Source: Anas platyrhynchos
Taxonomy: Eukaryota > Chordata > Aves > Anseriformes > Anatidae
NCBI RefSeq assembly: GCF_047663525.1
Contig: NC_092601.1
Coordinates: forward strand, 16,329,501 to 16,393,500
DNA length: 64,000 nt
Reading direction: 5' to 3'
Below the pieces are notes generated by a model. It was not told the origin of the DNA. It worked only from the letters and a program-made list of their open reading frames with translations, and made no database searches. The position numbers were made by a program, and so were the translations under genes. Shown in pieces: positions 1-12,410 of this stretch. The first letter of the stretch is position 1, and every line of letters begins with the position of its first letter.

Positions 1-898
1 CTGAGCAGTTCATGAATACAAGAATTCCTTGCAATTTTTTAAAGTCTTATTTTTAACATTTTTTTGGCACTGCCTGGCACTGTACATGTGGAGGTTTGGC
101 CTGTACCCGGGGCTGAGGTCCCACCGCAGGCAGCTCTCTCCATGGGGCAGCTGGGGAGGTTTTGGGGTGGCACATTGCTACGGAGAGACCAGGAAAGCGT
201 TAGGGAGGGCAAAAGGCAGCAGAAAACCTTCATCCCCAGCATCTCCCAGGGCCGGAGTGGCCAGCAGCGGCCGGTGACCACAGGGACACGGCTGGGAACC
301 AGCCCATCCCGCGCAGGAACAGCAGCTGCCCTGGGCAAACTGCTTTTTCCAAGAGTCCAACCCCATTTTCCTAGCACCCGATGTTTTCTGGGGAAGGGAA
401 CACAGAGCAACCCACAGCGAAATCCCTGTCCTGATGCACTGAAAAAAAAAAATCCCAGTAAGAAACCGGCTCCCAGCACGTAACCTCTCCACACCCCAGC
501 GAGCAAACCCTCGGATAGAGCCGGGGAGGAAATTTCATGGCACAAAACTGCTCGGCACCGTCCCCTTCTCCCAGCAAAACCAAGCGCAATGACAACAAAA
601 CCGGGCGACACTTTCCCCGCTAGGGAAGGGCACCCGGCTGCGGGTCCCCCCGGCCGTCCCCATGGCTCAGAGCAGAGGCAGCGAGAGCGTCGCTGGGGAG
701 CCGGGGCCGCTCCTTCGGGCAGCGCTAAGAAAATAAATCGCAGCTCTTTGCTGCTCTTCAGCACGAGCTTCTCATTGCTGCGGGATGACACACGCCGCCC
801 CCACCAAAACAAGGCGCTTTATTATTATTCTGTTTCTAATTTGGGGCTTGGAAATAATTTTCCATCCCGGCTTCCAAACTAAACCAATCAAAAGAATA

Positions 899-931
<33 letters not shown>

Positions 932-3571
932 GAAAAAAAAAAAAATAAAAAAGAAAAGAAATTTGCTTTCCAGAGAGCCACCCAGGGGTCGGCGCTGCGC
1001 GAGAGGGATGGGAGCGTGAAAAGTCACGGGAAAGCTTGCGGCGGTCGAGGCGAGGGCTGCTCCCTGCACCCGTTTCCAGGAAAAATAATAATTTTTTTTT
1101 TTTTTTTTTAAGTTAAAAAAGGCAGTTATATAGAGAGCATAATGCATAAATCCTTCACCATTTTTTTTTTTTTTTTACCCAAAGTCTCCTGGTGGATCCT
1201 GTTTGCTCCCTGCACCCCCAGGCGCACCCACGCTGTCGCAGGCGTGCCCAAACCAGCACGCGCGGCGCTGGCGAGGGGCGGTGGAAACCCTGCAGGCTTC
1301 CTCTGCCGTTGTATAAGAGCCGCTGGAAAATAATAATCCCCCAAAAATTCGGCACTGGGAGCGTGACCAGGCTGCTTCCCAGGCGGCCGGCACGGTTTGC
1401 AGAGCCAACGCTGCACGAGGGGAGAGGGAAAAATAAAAAATAAAAAATGCCTCCAGGTGAGGAAAGCGCTGCGGGAAGGTCAGGATCCCAGCTGGGTTCA
1501 TACCAAAGTCCTCCAAAAAAAAAATAAAAAAACAATAAACACAGAGCGAGGCACAGAGGCAGAGCACCCGGCATGCTGAGCGGCCGCAGCACAACAAGGT
1601 TTGGTGTGACTCAGCGGTGGGCAGAGCCGAGCCGCTGCGTCCCGCGGGTGGGCTCGGCCATGGGGACCCCAAAGGAGAAGCCCCCGGGGTCAGGGGGAGG
1701 ATGCTCGGCGTGGCCCCGTGCGCTTCGCTGCGTGGATCCGTTCCCCTCCCCAGGAGGAGGCAGGAAAGTGGTTTGGGGTCACGCTGGGAAGGCTTCAACG
1801 GGAAACCCCAACCATGACCGGGGGTCTCCGGCCCTCATCCTTTGGGCATGGGGAGAGGTGTTTAGTCTGCAAGGTTTTCCCGTCCTCCCCAACCCAATTC
1901 CCGGGGGTGTTTCATGTGGACACCCAAGATGTGCCCTCACCGTGGCCTCGGGGCTTCTCCGCATCTCCTCTGCACCTCCGGCTCGTCCCGAAACCCCCGG
2001 GGCTGCCAGGCGCTCCCCACGGCACCAGCGCTACGGAGGAAGAAATTAGAAAAAAAATAATAATTTATTTATTTTTTTTTTTTAGAAAAGAAGCAACCCG
2101 AAACAAACAGTTTTGATTTATTGCTCGCGAGGAGAAATAGAGCATGTTGAAAGAAAGCACAGGAAGTCCTGGGGATAATAAATCCTGCGCAGGAGCAGAT
2201 AAAGCCAACGCGCTTCCACGCTTGGGGAAGGCGGCGAGGTTACGGGGAGGGCGGGCGGGTAAAGTTTAGGGAATCTGGGGTGGGTTTTCGGGTTAAAAAT
2301 ACCCCAAAAAATAAATAAAGTTCAGCGGTGGCTGCTGAGCAGCAGGGGCCTGGCACGGAGCCGGCGGGATTGTCCCCATCACCTCGAGTTTTGGGCACGG
2401 GATGAGCCCAGGTGCCAGGGAAGGGGACGGCGCAGCGGGGGCCCCCCTGGTCTGTGATCCCTGACCCACAGACGTGTGGCAGGGATGTGACAGCACCGGG
2501 ATGGTGTGGGGAGGACCGGGGCTGCTGCCCGTCCTCGTCAGCCGCGGAATAACAGGAATCCTGGATGCGCTGCGGGTACAGAAACAGCACGTACTCGTTT
2601 CTGGCTGGGTTTCCTGGCAGCCCCAGCGAGGATTTGGCTGCGCAGGAATTTGGAAGCTGCCTTAAATCCAGGAGAAATGAGAAAAGGCTGGAAGTGACTT
2701 TCTGAGCGGAGTTCCAGCAGCAAATCCCCGCTCAGCAGCAGCTCACGGAGCAGGGCAGTGCCTGCCCGATGCATGGCACCGGGGGCACGTTTGGAGATGG
2801 AGGTGCTGGGTATCGCCTCCTCCTCCATGGGGACACCGTGGGGCCCCCCAGGACCCATCGCCTCCCTCTTCCACCTCCCCAAAAAGCCTCCTCGGCCACA
2901 ATGTGCAGAAGGCAACCTCCAAAACAGAGCGAGTGGGACAAGAAGTCCCTGTGCGCATGGGGGGTACACATTGGCTAAAATACCTATTAATTTATAGGAG
3001 TCCCCATCGGCACCAGCCGGCAGGATTTGGGCCACCCTTGAAGCGAGCCCTTTCCACCACAATGGTTTCTATCTCTCTTAGGATAACATTTTTAGTCAAT
3101 ATCCCCACCACCCCACACACTTGCTGTACAAACAAGACCTCTCCTCGATGTTTTAAGCACCCTGATATCCCCCAACCCTGATCCGTGCGTCCGCAGGGGT
3201 ACCCGGCCCCAGGAGCTCTGCTTCGAGCCCAATCCCCCTTCCCCAGCCCCTTCCCCTCCTCCTGTTTGCTCACACCCGACCTACAGAAAGGAACGTGCTC
3301 CGTGTTCCCCCAAATTTGTCCTCCTTCACTGCCCAGCTCCCTTCTGTGCAAGAGGCTGGGACAGGGATGGACACAGGGGACCCCACACGACGTCTCCTCC
3401 AAGTCACGTTGTATTCACCCAAAAGGGACTTTCCTCCTCCTTTTTCCTCACCTACAGCCTCAGGCACCCTCCTTTCCTCTCCACCTGCGCCATGACCAAT
3501 GTCACCCAACATCCCAGCCGGATTTTAAATATTAATCCTTTAAATCCCATGTGGGAGTCTGCAGGGGAACG
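1..3571. other. Non-coding left flank, no gene recognised
   Basis: GC-rich sequence with many short A and T runs (about 898-958, 1091-1109, 1160-1177 and 2049-2083). Several frames stay open on both strands, but none shows a recognisable domain, a biased composition typical of real exons, or paired splice sites that join into a longer protein. By synteny this could be flank of TNRC18, which in human lies on this side of FBXL18, but no TNRC18 coding sequence was seen. Confidence 0.5.
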
Positions 3572-3619
3572 GCTTCCTATACGGACAGCTTCCTATACGG
3601 ACAGCTTCCTATATGGACA
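3572..3619. repeat. Short tandem repeat, three copies of a 16-bp unit
   Basis: Three consecutive copies of the unit gcttcctatacggaca start at 3572, 3588 and 3604. The third has one base change (tatacgg to tatatgg). This is a minimal minisatellite with no coding role seen. Confidence 0.85.
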
Positions 3620-5929
3620 GGAACTTTTGCACCAGGCTGAGCATCTACAAAACCAAAGACAGCAGCAAACCCACTTTAAACAAGAGCAGAAAGACAGCCC
3701 CATTCTGGCCAGGTACTCAAATCAAATTAAATCCCAAAGGCCAGACCGCAAAAGCCTCCCCCAAGCAGGGGGAACCCTCGGTGTTTCACCTGGGTTGGAG
3801 AATGGCTACTGATGATGCTTTGGGGTGAGCAGAGATGCTCACTGGGGATTTGGGATCCCCTCCCATCAACCCACGTAGCCAAAAAATACGTTTTTTTTTG
3901 CTCATCAGCAGTAATCCACCATGAAAAGGGGAAAGAAACCCCATTGTGCCCTCAGTCCCATACAGCCAGGGCGGCGTTAAACCACACCAAACGAGCAAGC
4001 GGATGGGAAAGCAAAGAGAAAAATTGCATTAAAGAGCGAAATCAGGTTAAAAACCCAAGCGTGCACCATAAATACCAGCGCGGGGTGCGTGCGGGCGGAA
4101 TGGCCGAGCGCATCGAAGCGGCGGCGAAGCGAGGGCGCAGATAGCCCTAAACGCAGACAGCGCCCCTGCAAAAATGCTTTGATTAGGATCTGGGCAGCAT
4201 TCAGCCCAGATGTTCATTTGTCAATGAAAGAGGGATGGGGGGGAGGTGAGAAAGGCTTTAAATTAATCTTTACAACTAGAAAGGAGCTTGTAATACACAC
4301 CATATGGGCACCAACGGCCTCCGAGCCCCCCCGGCCCCACCGCGGCTGCCTTGGATCAGGCTGGGGCTGGATCCTCCCTCCCCCCCCCAGCCCTGATTTG
4401 CCCCCATCCCAAAATTTCAGCCTGGGGTTTTCCCAAAACAACCAGGGGAACGTGAACCCGAGGTGCTCGGCCCCTTCCACATGTGTTTTAATCCTCCCCC
4501 CTCTTACTGTGCACAAAACTGCGACTCCTCTCTATTTTATCACCCCCCCCTTCCCCTCCCGCATCCACATGTGGCTTCTTTTTTTTTATTTTTTTTAACC
4601 CCTCCGAGCGGCTGTTTATTAAATGCCATCCAAATTAATCCCCCTAATGGACTCGTCGGCATCACGGCGTGCATCGCAATGAACACTCTGGCACCTCTCG
4701 GGGAGCAAACCTGCTGGAGAGCCGGGCCGGCGGTGGTGGCAGCGATGGGGACAGACCTGGGGAGGGAGAAATAAAAAATTAGCTACAAATGCCCAACGTG
4801 ACGTGGTGGTGACGGGGCTGCGGGCGGCCCCCAGGAGCTGCAGCCCCAGCAGAGCAGCGAGGACGGGAGCTGCTCCTTCGTGGGAAGAGGGGAAAAAACA
4901 AAACGTGCTGCTGGGGTAGGATGGATGCGCAGGAGCCCCCATGCATGGAGACATCCTGGGATATTTTTTTTGCTGCTCTGGAGCCCTGGGAAGTGGTGGC
5001 AGGAGGATGCTGAGCCCCGTCCCTGCTGCACCCCGATGGTTTGGGGGAGCTGCTCAGCTCCATCCCTCCAGGCTGAGCCCCCAGCAGCTCCCAGCCATCC
5101 CCCAGCACCCAGGGGACCCCTGGATGCGGCCGCACGGACAGAAAGCACCCAGGGGGCAAGGGGAGCGAGGATGTCCCCAGGATGGGGACACAGGGAGGTG
5201 TCACAGCCCAGGTCAAGGGGACATCAGCCCTTCCTCCAGGAGCTCCGAGGCCCCGAGGAAGGAGGCAGCAGCAGCAGGGGTGCAAGCAGAGCCCTTTCTG
5301 CCACCGCTGGGGGCTCGCACGGGGTGCGGAGCAGCGCGCACGGAGCTGGGGAGCAGTGTGGGGTGTGTGAGCGGTGCTGAGCCCCGTCTGGGCCGTGTCC
5401 CCCCAGCGGGACGTGTCCCCAGCAGCCCTCCTGTCCCCATCGCACAGGCTGTAGTGACATCTGCTGGGCTCTCGCTCAGGAGCTCCCCACCAAAAATGTT
5501 CAGCGCAGACCCTCCGGCACCGCACGGTGCCAGGCCCTTCGCCCTGGGAAAACGGGGGACACCCGGCCCCAAATTGCCCCAATGTGCCCCAAACCTGGCT
5601 CCTCGGCACCCCAACAGCTTTGCTGCCAGCCACAAGCCAGCTCCCAGCCAGGACAGCATCGCCACGGGGGTGAAACCAAACCTCCGTGCGCCAGGAGCCA
5701 CCGGGTGCCCACAGCACCTCGCCACCAGCACAGGGCTCCTGCTGGGAGCAGCGGGGTGCTGGCAGAGCCGAGGGGTGCTGGTGGTCGTGGTCCCCAGGGA
5801 GATGGGGCAGGGGGCTCCCTGGGGGCCCAGGAGCTGGAAAAAAAAAAATCAAATCAAATCAAAAACCCGCATCCAGCTTTGGGGGGGGAGGAACGATCGA
5901 ATGAGGAGCAGGGGTAGGTTGTTTATCTC
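3620..5929. other. Non-coding interval, no gene recognised
   Basis: No supported exon. There is a small CpG-dense patch at about 4077-4142 and an AT-richer patch at about 4560-4680, the latter containing TTTATTAAATG- and ATTAATCC-like homeodomain sites. The rest is GC-rich with long but unconvincing open frames on both strands. Confidence 0.45.
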
Positions 5930-6070
5930 GAGCTGATTTTGATTTTCTCCTTTCAAATATCAGCAGGATGCTGAGCCTCGCCTCATTATGCAAATAGAAG
6001 CAATTAGAGCTCACCCAGGCTCTGCCCACGTGACGGGTTTATGGCACTCGCCGAAATCCTTCCTGCTACA
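5930..6070. promoter_or_regulatory. Candidate enhancer with octamer and homeodomain motifs
   Basis: An AT-rich island in GC-rich surroundings. It contains ATGCAAAT (the POU octamer in reverse) at about 5987-5994, CAATTAG about 8 bases later, and the E-box CACGTG at about 6028. Such clusters are typical of conserved non-coding enhancers, but conservation cannot be tested here, so this is inference from motif density. Confidence 0.28.
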
Positions 6071-7804
6071 CGAGAGGAATAACAACAGCCCCCCGGCCGC
6101 GGGCTCCAGCCCCTCGCCCCCCGGCATCCCCACCCGGGTGCCCTTCGATGCCCACGGGGGAGGATTTTCCCCCGAGGAGTCTCCCCATCCTCCAGGGGGA
6201 CACCAGTCCCACCAGTAACAAGTCCCACAGGGTCCTGGGATGGGGAGAGCCACGCTGGGAGTGTCTCCAAAACCTTTTTCTCTACCCAGCCAGGGGGGAC
6301 CCCAAAAATGCCTCAATTTAGGGGTGGTGTCCAGGTGGATGCTCTTTGCTGCAGGGTGGCTTCAGCTTCATCAACGCCTGCAGAAAGGAGCAAATCCAGA
6401 AGTGTTTCCAGCCAGGGCTGCAGCCTGGCAGAAGCCCCAGCCTCGCGGGTGACCTAAAGTCACCAAATGGGGGTGAAAACCCCCAAAAACTCCTTGCAGC
6501 GACACACGCACCTGGCAGAGGGGCACCCACATGGTGATGCGTTGAGGATGCTCTGTGGGGATGAGGAGGGATGGGATGAAGCTGGCACAGTGGCACCGGG
6601 GTCGGAGGGTGCTGGTGCCCCTCGTGGGGCACACGGCGACCCGCAGGGACCAGGCACGGACGTAAATCCGGTGCTGCTCCCCTCCACCCATCACCTTCCC
6701 CCCGATTTATACCCTTGGAGGGTATAAAATCCCACCTGGAGGCTGCACCCCCAAAGGAACACAGGAACCAGGGTGAGTGAAACACTTCCAGCATCGATCT
6801 CCCTCCTCATTTATTTTTTCCCCTTTTTGGATGCAAATGGAAATTGATGAGCCCAGGCTGCGCCTGGGAGGCTCCTCACCTCCAAGGGCATTTTGCTGTC
6901 TGCATTCCTGGGGTGAGGGAAGGGCACGGGGTCCCCAATGTCCCCCCCTTTCTGCTGGGTCTCTCGCACATCTCTGTGCTGCTGGAGAGCTCCCAGGCAG
7001 CTGGCTCAGCCCGGGGGCGTTTGTTGCAGAGCACGCTGAGACTTCATTACAGGCTGTTTCGTGGTGTCACCACGTTTAACATGTGAGCATCCCGCAGGAA
7101 TCCCGGGTCTGGATCCCCTCGCTGGGTTCTGCAGGGCCCTGGGGTGGGCAGGCAGCACGGATGGAGCTGGGTTTGGGGTTTGGTCTCCCCCAGCCAGGGC
7201 AGCTCCGAAGGATGGGGTAACACAGCGTGGAGAGGGGTTTGCCAAAGCAGAAAATAAATGGTAAAGATGGAGCAGCTCCGTACCTCCAGCGCTGTGCACA
7301 CGGGGATGCAGGGGTCCGGAGCTGAGCTGGCTTTTCCCCAAATGGCTCGATGCTTCCAGACGAGGAGCTCCAACCCCTGGTTTCTTCTCCCACAGCACGC
7401 GAGCATCGGGCAGAAAGCAGAGAGGGGAGATCCGGGTGCACCCCACGTCCCGGCGAAGCCCGTGGGTCTCACCCCGAGGTGCTACAGAGACAAAGAGCTG
7501 AGGACCAAGATAAAAATCTCCCCGTGCCCGTATCCACGTCCCTGCAAGCAGCAGGTGTCACATTGCTCCAAACCTCCCCAGACGGAGCCGTGCCTCGAGC
7601 AGGGCTGGAGCAGGACGCAGCACACAGAGGAAGGGTTGGAGAGGCTGAGCAGCACCGGCCGCGTCCCTCCTGCAGCAGCAGGAGCAGGATCTGGCCCAGG
7701 GGGTGTAGGGCAGGGGCTGGACCTGCCCTGGGGTCAGCCTCTACCCAGCTGCTTGTAGGCAGGGCTCAGGAAGAGTTTTTGGTTTTTTTTTCCTTCCATG
7801 ACAG
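6071..7804. other. Non-coding interval, no gene recognised
   Basis: GC-rich sequence without supported exons, RNA genes or repeats. Open frames on both strands overlap each other and show no family resemblance. Confidence 0.45.
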
Positions 7805-7945
7805 AGCGGAGCAAATAATTCATAGCGGATAAATAATTCACAGCGAGTTTAGCCTTCCTCCGGCTGAGGATCGTCTGCGAGCTGTTAGCAATTATCCCGT
7901 ATTTATTTGCGAGGCAGAGTTTTTAGTTGAATTATTCAGACAAGC
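7805..7945. promoter_or_regulatory. AT-rich island with an 18-bp direct repeat
   Basis: AAATAATTCATAGCG at 7813-7827 is repeated as AAATAATTCACAGCG at 7831-7845. A further AT-rich stretch follows, with GCAATTATC and TATTTATTTG. The contrast with the GC-rich flanks and the homeodomain-like cores suggest a conserved regulatory element. No coding potential is apparent. Confidence 0.28.
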
Positions 7946-10454
7946 CAAGGAAAAGCCCGGGGAAAAGGAGGAGATACCCGAAGCTGCCACTCGCCTTCCT
8001 CACCGGAGTCCAGCATGGGACAAGCAGGGGGCTCCATCGTTCCTGCTGTGCCCCCCCTGTGCGATGGGCACCTGGGATCAGAGCCCCCCCAGGGTGTCCC
8101 AACCTCGGTGTCCTTCTGCTGACCAAGCAGGAGGGTCTGGAGCACCAACCCGAACACCCAAGGGTGCTGCACAACCACCTCCAAGCACACGGATAACCAA
8201 CACCCCTAGCTGCATCCTGCATGGATCAGGGCTCACACACTCACCCAGGCTCCTTCCCCCTCAAATTCCTCCTTCCTGCACTACCACGGGACAATCCTCC
8301 TCTCCTCCAGAGCCACTTTCCTCTTTCCACAGCTCCCAGTTTGCTCAGGGGGGCTCTCAGCACCCCACCTGCCCTGCGCCCCGCAGCCGCTCCCCAGGGT
8401 GCAGGATCTGGAAGGAGCAGCCCCCGTCCCGCAGGGATGCGAGGAATGCCCCACGTCAGCACTTGGCCAGCAATAAATAACTAAATAGTGGGGGAAGGTG
8501 GAGGCTGCGGCCCTGGGGGTCTCCAAGGGCTCCCCCCAGCTCCATCCCCAGTATTTTTGGGGCTCTGGGCTGTTGGGGCCACGGAGGTGCTGGGCATGGG
8601 GTGCGCGTCCTCGCCACGGTGAGGCAGCTCTTGGAGGAGCCCAACTCCCCCCCCGGGGTGGGGAATACAACACAAAGAGCTTTTGTACAAAAAGCAGATG
8701 TTTCTACCTCAAGGTGTGCAAGCAGAAAGAGAGGGGAAGAGAAACGCAGCAGCTCGGAGCTGGGAGAGCAACGCGGGGAGGGAAGGAAGAGGGGGGAGGA
8801 CAAGCACAGTTGAGCCCCTGTTGTTGGCCCTTTTTGGGGGGCAGAAGGTTCATGACCACCCCGAAGGGCTGCAAAACTATGCCCAAGGAGGGGACACGTC
8901 CCTGCCCATGTCCCCACCGCCGTGACCCTGGCTGCGCTCACGTCTCAGCCCCAGCAGCCCTACAACCCGCGGTGCAATCACCGAGCCCCTGCTGCAGGGG
9001 AAGCAGCTGCTGCCCTGATGAAAACCACCGGGACACAAAGCTCAGCACCCCCTGCCCACCTCCCCGGCTGGGAACGGCAGCACCTGGGCTGTTATCAGAT
9101 GGGCTCGGGTACCCCATGCCCGTCACCTGGCTCCAGCACCACGCCGTTTGCCAGCCGGAGGAGGACGGGGCTGCAAACAGAGCCCAGAAAGCCCCCAGCA
9201 CCTCCCCAAGCTCTCCACATGCTCAGGCTGGTTTTGGGAAGCTTTGGCTCTCTCTGGCAGCCCCCCAGCTCACGGCACGGGTGCTGTCCAGGCACAGGGC
9301 AGGGGATGCTGCTCAGGACCAGACCCAGCGGGTGGCGTTGCCTGGAGGCGATGAAGGAACGCGCCCAAGGACGCACCAAGTGTGCTCCTCACATCGGGGA
9401 ACCAGAGGTTTTCAGCTCCTGAAAGTCACCACGGTGCTGATCCGTATTCACCCAGTGCCAGCCCCAAGCTCCACTTCATTTGGGATTTCCCCGGTACCTT
9501 TTGACTTCCTTGAGAAAGGAAAAATCTGTCCTGGGGTCACCGCTGGCTTTGGCACAGAGACATTCCCGTGGCAGCAGCTCAGCAAGGATGGATTTGGGGT
9601 ACAAGGAGGCAGCCTGCAAGGAAAATAGTGGCACAGGAGGGTCCCCGGTGTGCCGGGATGGCTGGAGCTGTTGGAGAGCCACCGGCGGGTTACAAGCCAA
9701 ACACAATTTTGAATTGGAGAAGTGTTTCCAGGAGAGGCAGAGGAATACAAATGCCATCGGACCAGACACGGGGGAGCTTCATCTGAAAGGCAAATATTTC
9801 AAGGGGAATAAAATCCGGAGAAGGGCAGAGGAGCTCATCCAGCTGAAGCCCAGCACCGGTCCGAGACCAGCAGGACTTGGAGAGGGGGGGAGCTGGAAGT
9901 TTCCTCCCAGCCGTCAGAGCGAGGAGACGCTGTCATGGCCCTGATGGAGAAAAAACAGTGTGAGACACCCCAAAACCAGAGCAGGATCCCCTTCCCTGAC
10001 ACGGTCACCAGCCATAACAGCAGACGACAGTCAGAGCAGAGCCCTAACCCCGCTGTAAATGATTAAAATGAGGGGCACCCAGCTAAAGCCTGATTGCAGC
10101 GGGCTGCTCGCGCATTTGCTGGGCAGCTGGGCTGTGCTCCTGCAGAGCCCGCAGGGCACGGGTAGGATTATGCTGGAAATGGGGAGATTCCCCCAAATCC
10201 TACACCCTGATCCTGGCGGAGGGGTCGCCCTCCCCGTGGGAAATGGGCTCAGAAATTCAACAGGATGGGAAAAGGGAAGGTGGGTGATATTGGGGTTAGG
10301 AGGTGCGGCTGAAAACATCAAATTCATCATGGAGAAACATTGCCCTGGGGTTTGAAAGGATAAAACCTGGTGCAAAGATCAGAGCTGCTGCAAGGGGCTG
10401 CCTCACTTCGCACCCCGAGTGCCTGAGGGACACGGAGGGACCACGTCAGGGTGC
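7946..10454. other. Non-coding interval, no gene recognised
   Basis: GC-rich. The longest plus-strand frame (8498-9628) has no recognisable domain and is overlapped by equally long frames on the other strand, which is what stop-poor GC-rich DNA produces. No RNA gene or repeat family was recognised before the CR1 fragment. Confidence 0.45.
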
Positions 10455-10722
10455 GCAGCAATGGGGCAAGGGGAAACGGTTTTAAGCTACGTGAGGGGGA
10501 TTTAGGGGAGATGTTAGGAGGAAATTCTTCCCCCAGAGGGCAGTGAGGCACTGGAACAGGCTGCCCGGAGAGGCTGTGGATGCTCCATCCCTGGAGGTGA
10601 TTAAAACCAGGCTGGATGAGGTTCTGGGCAAGCTGAGCCAGTGGGAGGCGTCATGCCCACAGCAGGGGGTTGGAATGAGATGCTCTTTAAGGTCCCTTCC
10701 ATCCCGAGCCATTCTGTGATTC
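10455..10722 (+). mobile_element. CR1 LINE 3'-end fragment (avian retrotransposon)
   Basis: The segment reads like the 3' end of a chicken repeat 1 element: a GGGGCAAnGGGAAACGGTTTTAA-like start, AGGAGGAAATTCTT, GAGGCACTGGAACAGGCTG, CCATCCCTGGAGGTG, GGGGGTTGGAATGAGATG, CTTTAAGGTCCCTTCC, and the terminal ATTCTGTGATTC. CR1 copies are usually 5'-truncated, as here, and end in short ATTCTATG-type repeats rather than poly(A). It carries no intact open frame and is a dead copy with scattered substitutions. It is the clearest avian marker in the window. Confidence 0.92.
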
Positions 10723-12084
10723 CGTGGAAGAGCCAGGAGGCATGAAATATCCCCTTGCCATCCTTGGGACTGTCACCTGCCATCAGGAACGTGGCTGTAG
10801 AAGCTCACAGCCCTCGGGCTGCGCCAAGCCCGTGCACACCTGAGAAGCCAGAGGGGACCCCTCTGCACGGCCTCTGCCCTTCTCAAGGGACCAGCAGCTC
10901 CAGCAGAGCTTTCCAGCAGCACTGAAGGGAGATTTCCCAGCCCCTCTGGTGGCTCGGGACCTGCCTGGTGCTGTCAGGAGGGTGACTGCAGCCCCAAGGG
11001 CAGATTTGCCAGAAACGCACCCAAACGGCGCAGCAGCCACGGGCTGTGTGCGTGCCTGCTGCCAAGAACTGCTGGGGCCTCCGGCACGAGAGGGGCAGCG
11101 ACTTGTTTCTTCCTCTCGACTTTTCCCTAGTAAATTAAACATAATAACAGTGGTAGTAAAACCCCCTTGGCTTTATCCTCCCCCAGCAGAGCCGATGCAA
11201 TTAGCAGCCTCCCTGACTGGCAGAGGCATGATTTACTCCCAAAACGGGGCGCACGAAGATGTCGGGGCAGCAGGAAGCTTCCATTTGCCCCCCAACCACG
11301 TTCCCCTCCCCGGCCGTTCCCACCACACGGCATCAGATAAGCTCTCCCACCTCGTTTCCTCGTTAACAGCTTTGGGAGGTGCAGCCCCAGGGACAGGTTC
11401 ACCTGGAGGAGCTCAGACACCTCTCCACATGGAGACCGTGCGCCATCCCATCTGCGGGATGCTCTCCAAATCCAGGCATCCCAAAACCACGCTGGTAGCC
11501 AGGACCTGGGCACGAGGTGCTTCAGAAGCAGACTGAGCTGGCTACCCTCAGCCAAAATACCCCGAAATACCCCTTGCACCAGGGAAATGAGTTCCTGTGA
11601 TTTGCGCAGGCGTGCCAAGGGGAAAAGCGAAGAGGGCTCCGCGGTGCTGCACGGTGCCAGCTCCGTGCCAAGGGCATGGTGCACACTGTGGGATCACCCC
11701 GTGCTGCGATGGCTTTTTCAGCAGCCAAGCTGCTGCCCGGACAGCGCAGGAACAGCTGAAACCTCCCCAACCTTTGGGTCCCATCCCAAAAAGCCTCCCT
11801 GTCCCCAACAGGGGACGCAGCTGCAACCTCACCACCTCCAGAGCGCTCGGTTGGCCACATCCCAGCACCGTGCCCCGCACAGGGGGGCACCTTTCGGCCC
11901 CAAAGGGGACCCCGGAGAGCAGCTCGCTCCCTCTGCCCCCGCAGACCATCCTCCTGCCGTGCTCGGCCAGGATTTCACGCCGAGCTCGCGGGCAGGAGGG
12001 GCACGGCCGCGGCGGTGAGCCCCCCGCATCCCGCGGCTGCCATTTGGTCCCCTTTTAAAAGGGCCCGTGTTTGTACTTCAAAAC
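10723..12084. other. Non-coding interval, no gene recognised
   Basis: GC-rich, with a CpG-dense end at about 11960-12050. No supported exon; open frames are present on both strands but look random. Confidence 0.45.
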
Positions 12085-12410
12085 AGCCTGTTCGCCTAAT
12101 TGCCAAAAAAAAAATGAAAAATAAAAAATAAAAAGAGACACAAAACAACCCTGCTACAATGACTAATTAGCTCGCTCCTGCCTCGTACCCTGTAAACAAA
12201 TGTATTTGTAACCAATTTGCAAGCACTTTGCATAAGGGGCCCAGAACACTCATGCCTGTTTGATGCATTTTGACATTAATTTGATAATAGCGGCTTAACA
12301 AGGAATCCAGGCTCCCTAGCTATAAATATGCTGCTTTTCCACTTCCTTTTATCTGCACAGTGAAATAATGTTGTTTTTCCCCCTGCTGCAATAACCACCA
12401 TCCAACCCTT
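12085..12410. promoter_or_regulatory. Candidate conserved non-coding enhancer
   Basis: A roughly 320-base AT-rich block between GC-rich flanks with dense developmental factor motifs: GACTAATTAG (homeodomain), TGTAAACA (forkhead) near 12191, CTATAAATAT (MEF2-like) near 12320, TTATCT (GATA) near 12348, and several further TTAATTTG or GATAATAG cores. There is no open frame of note. A cross-species alignment would be decisive. Confidence 0.35.
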
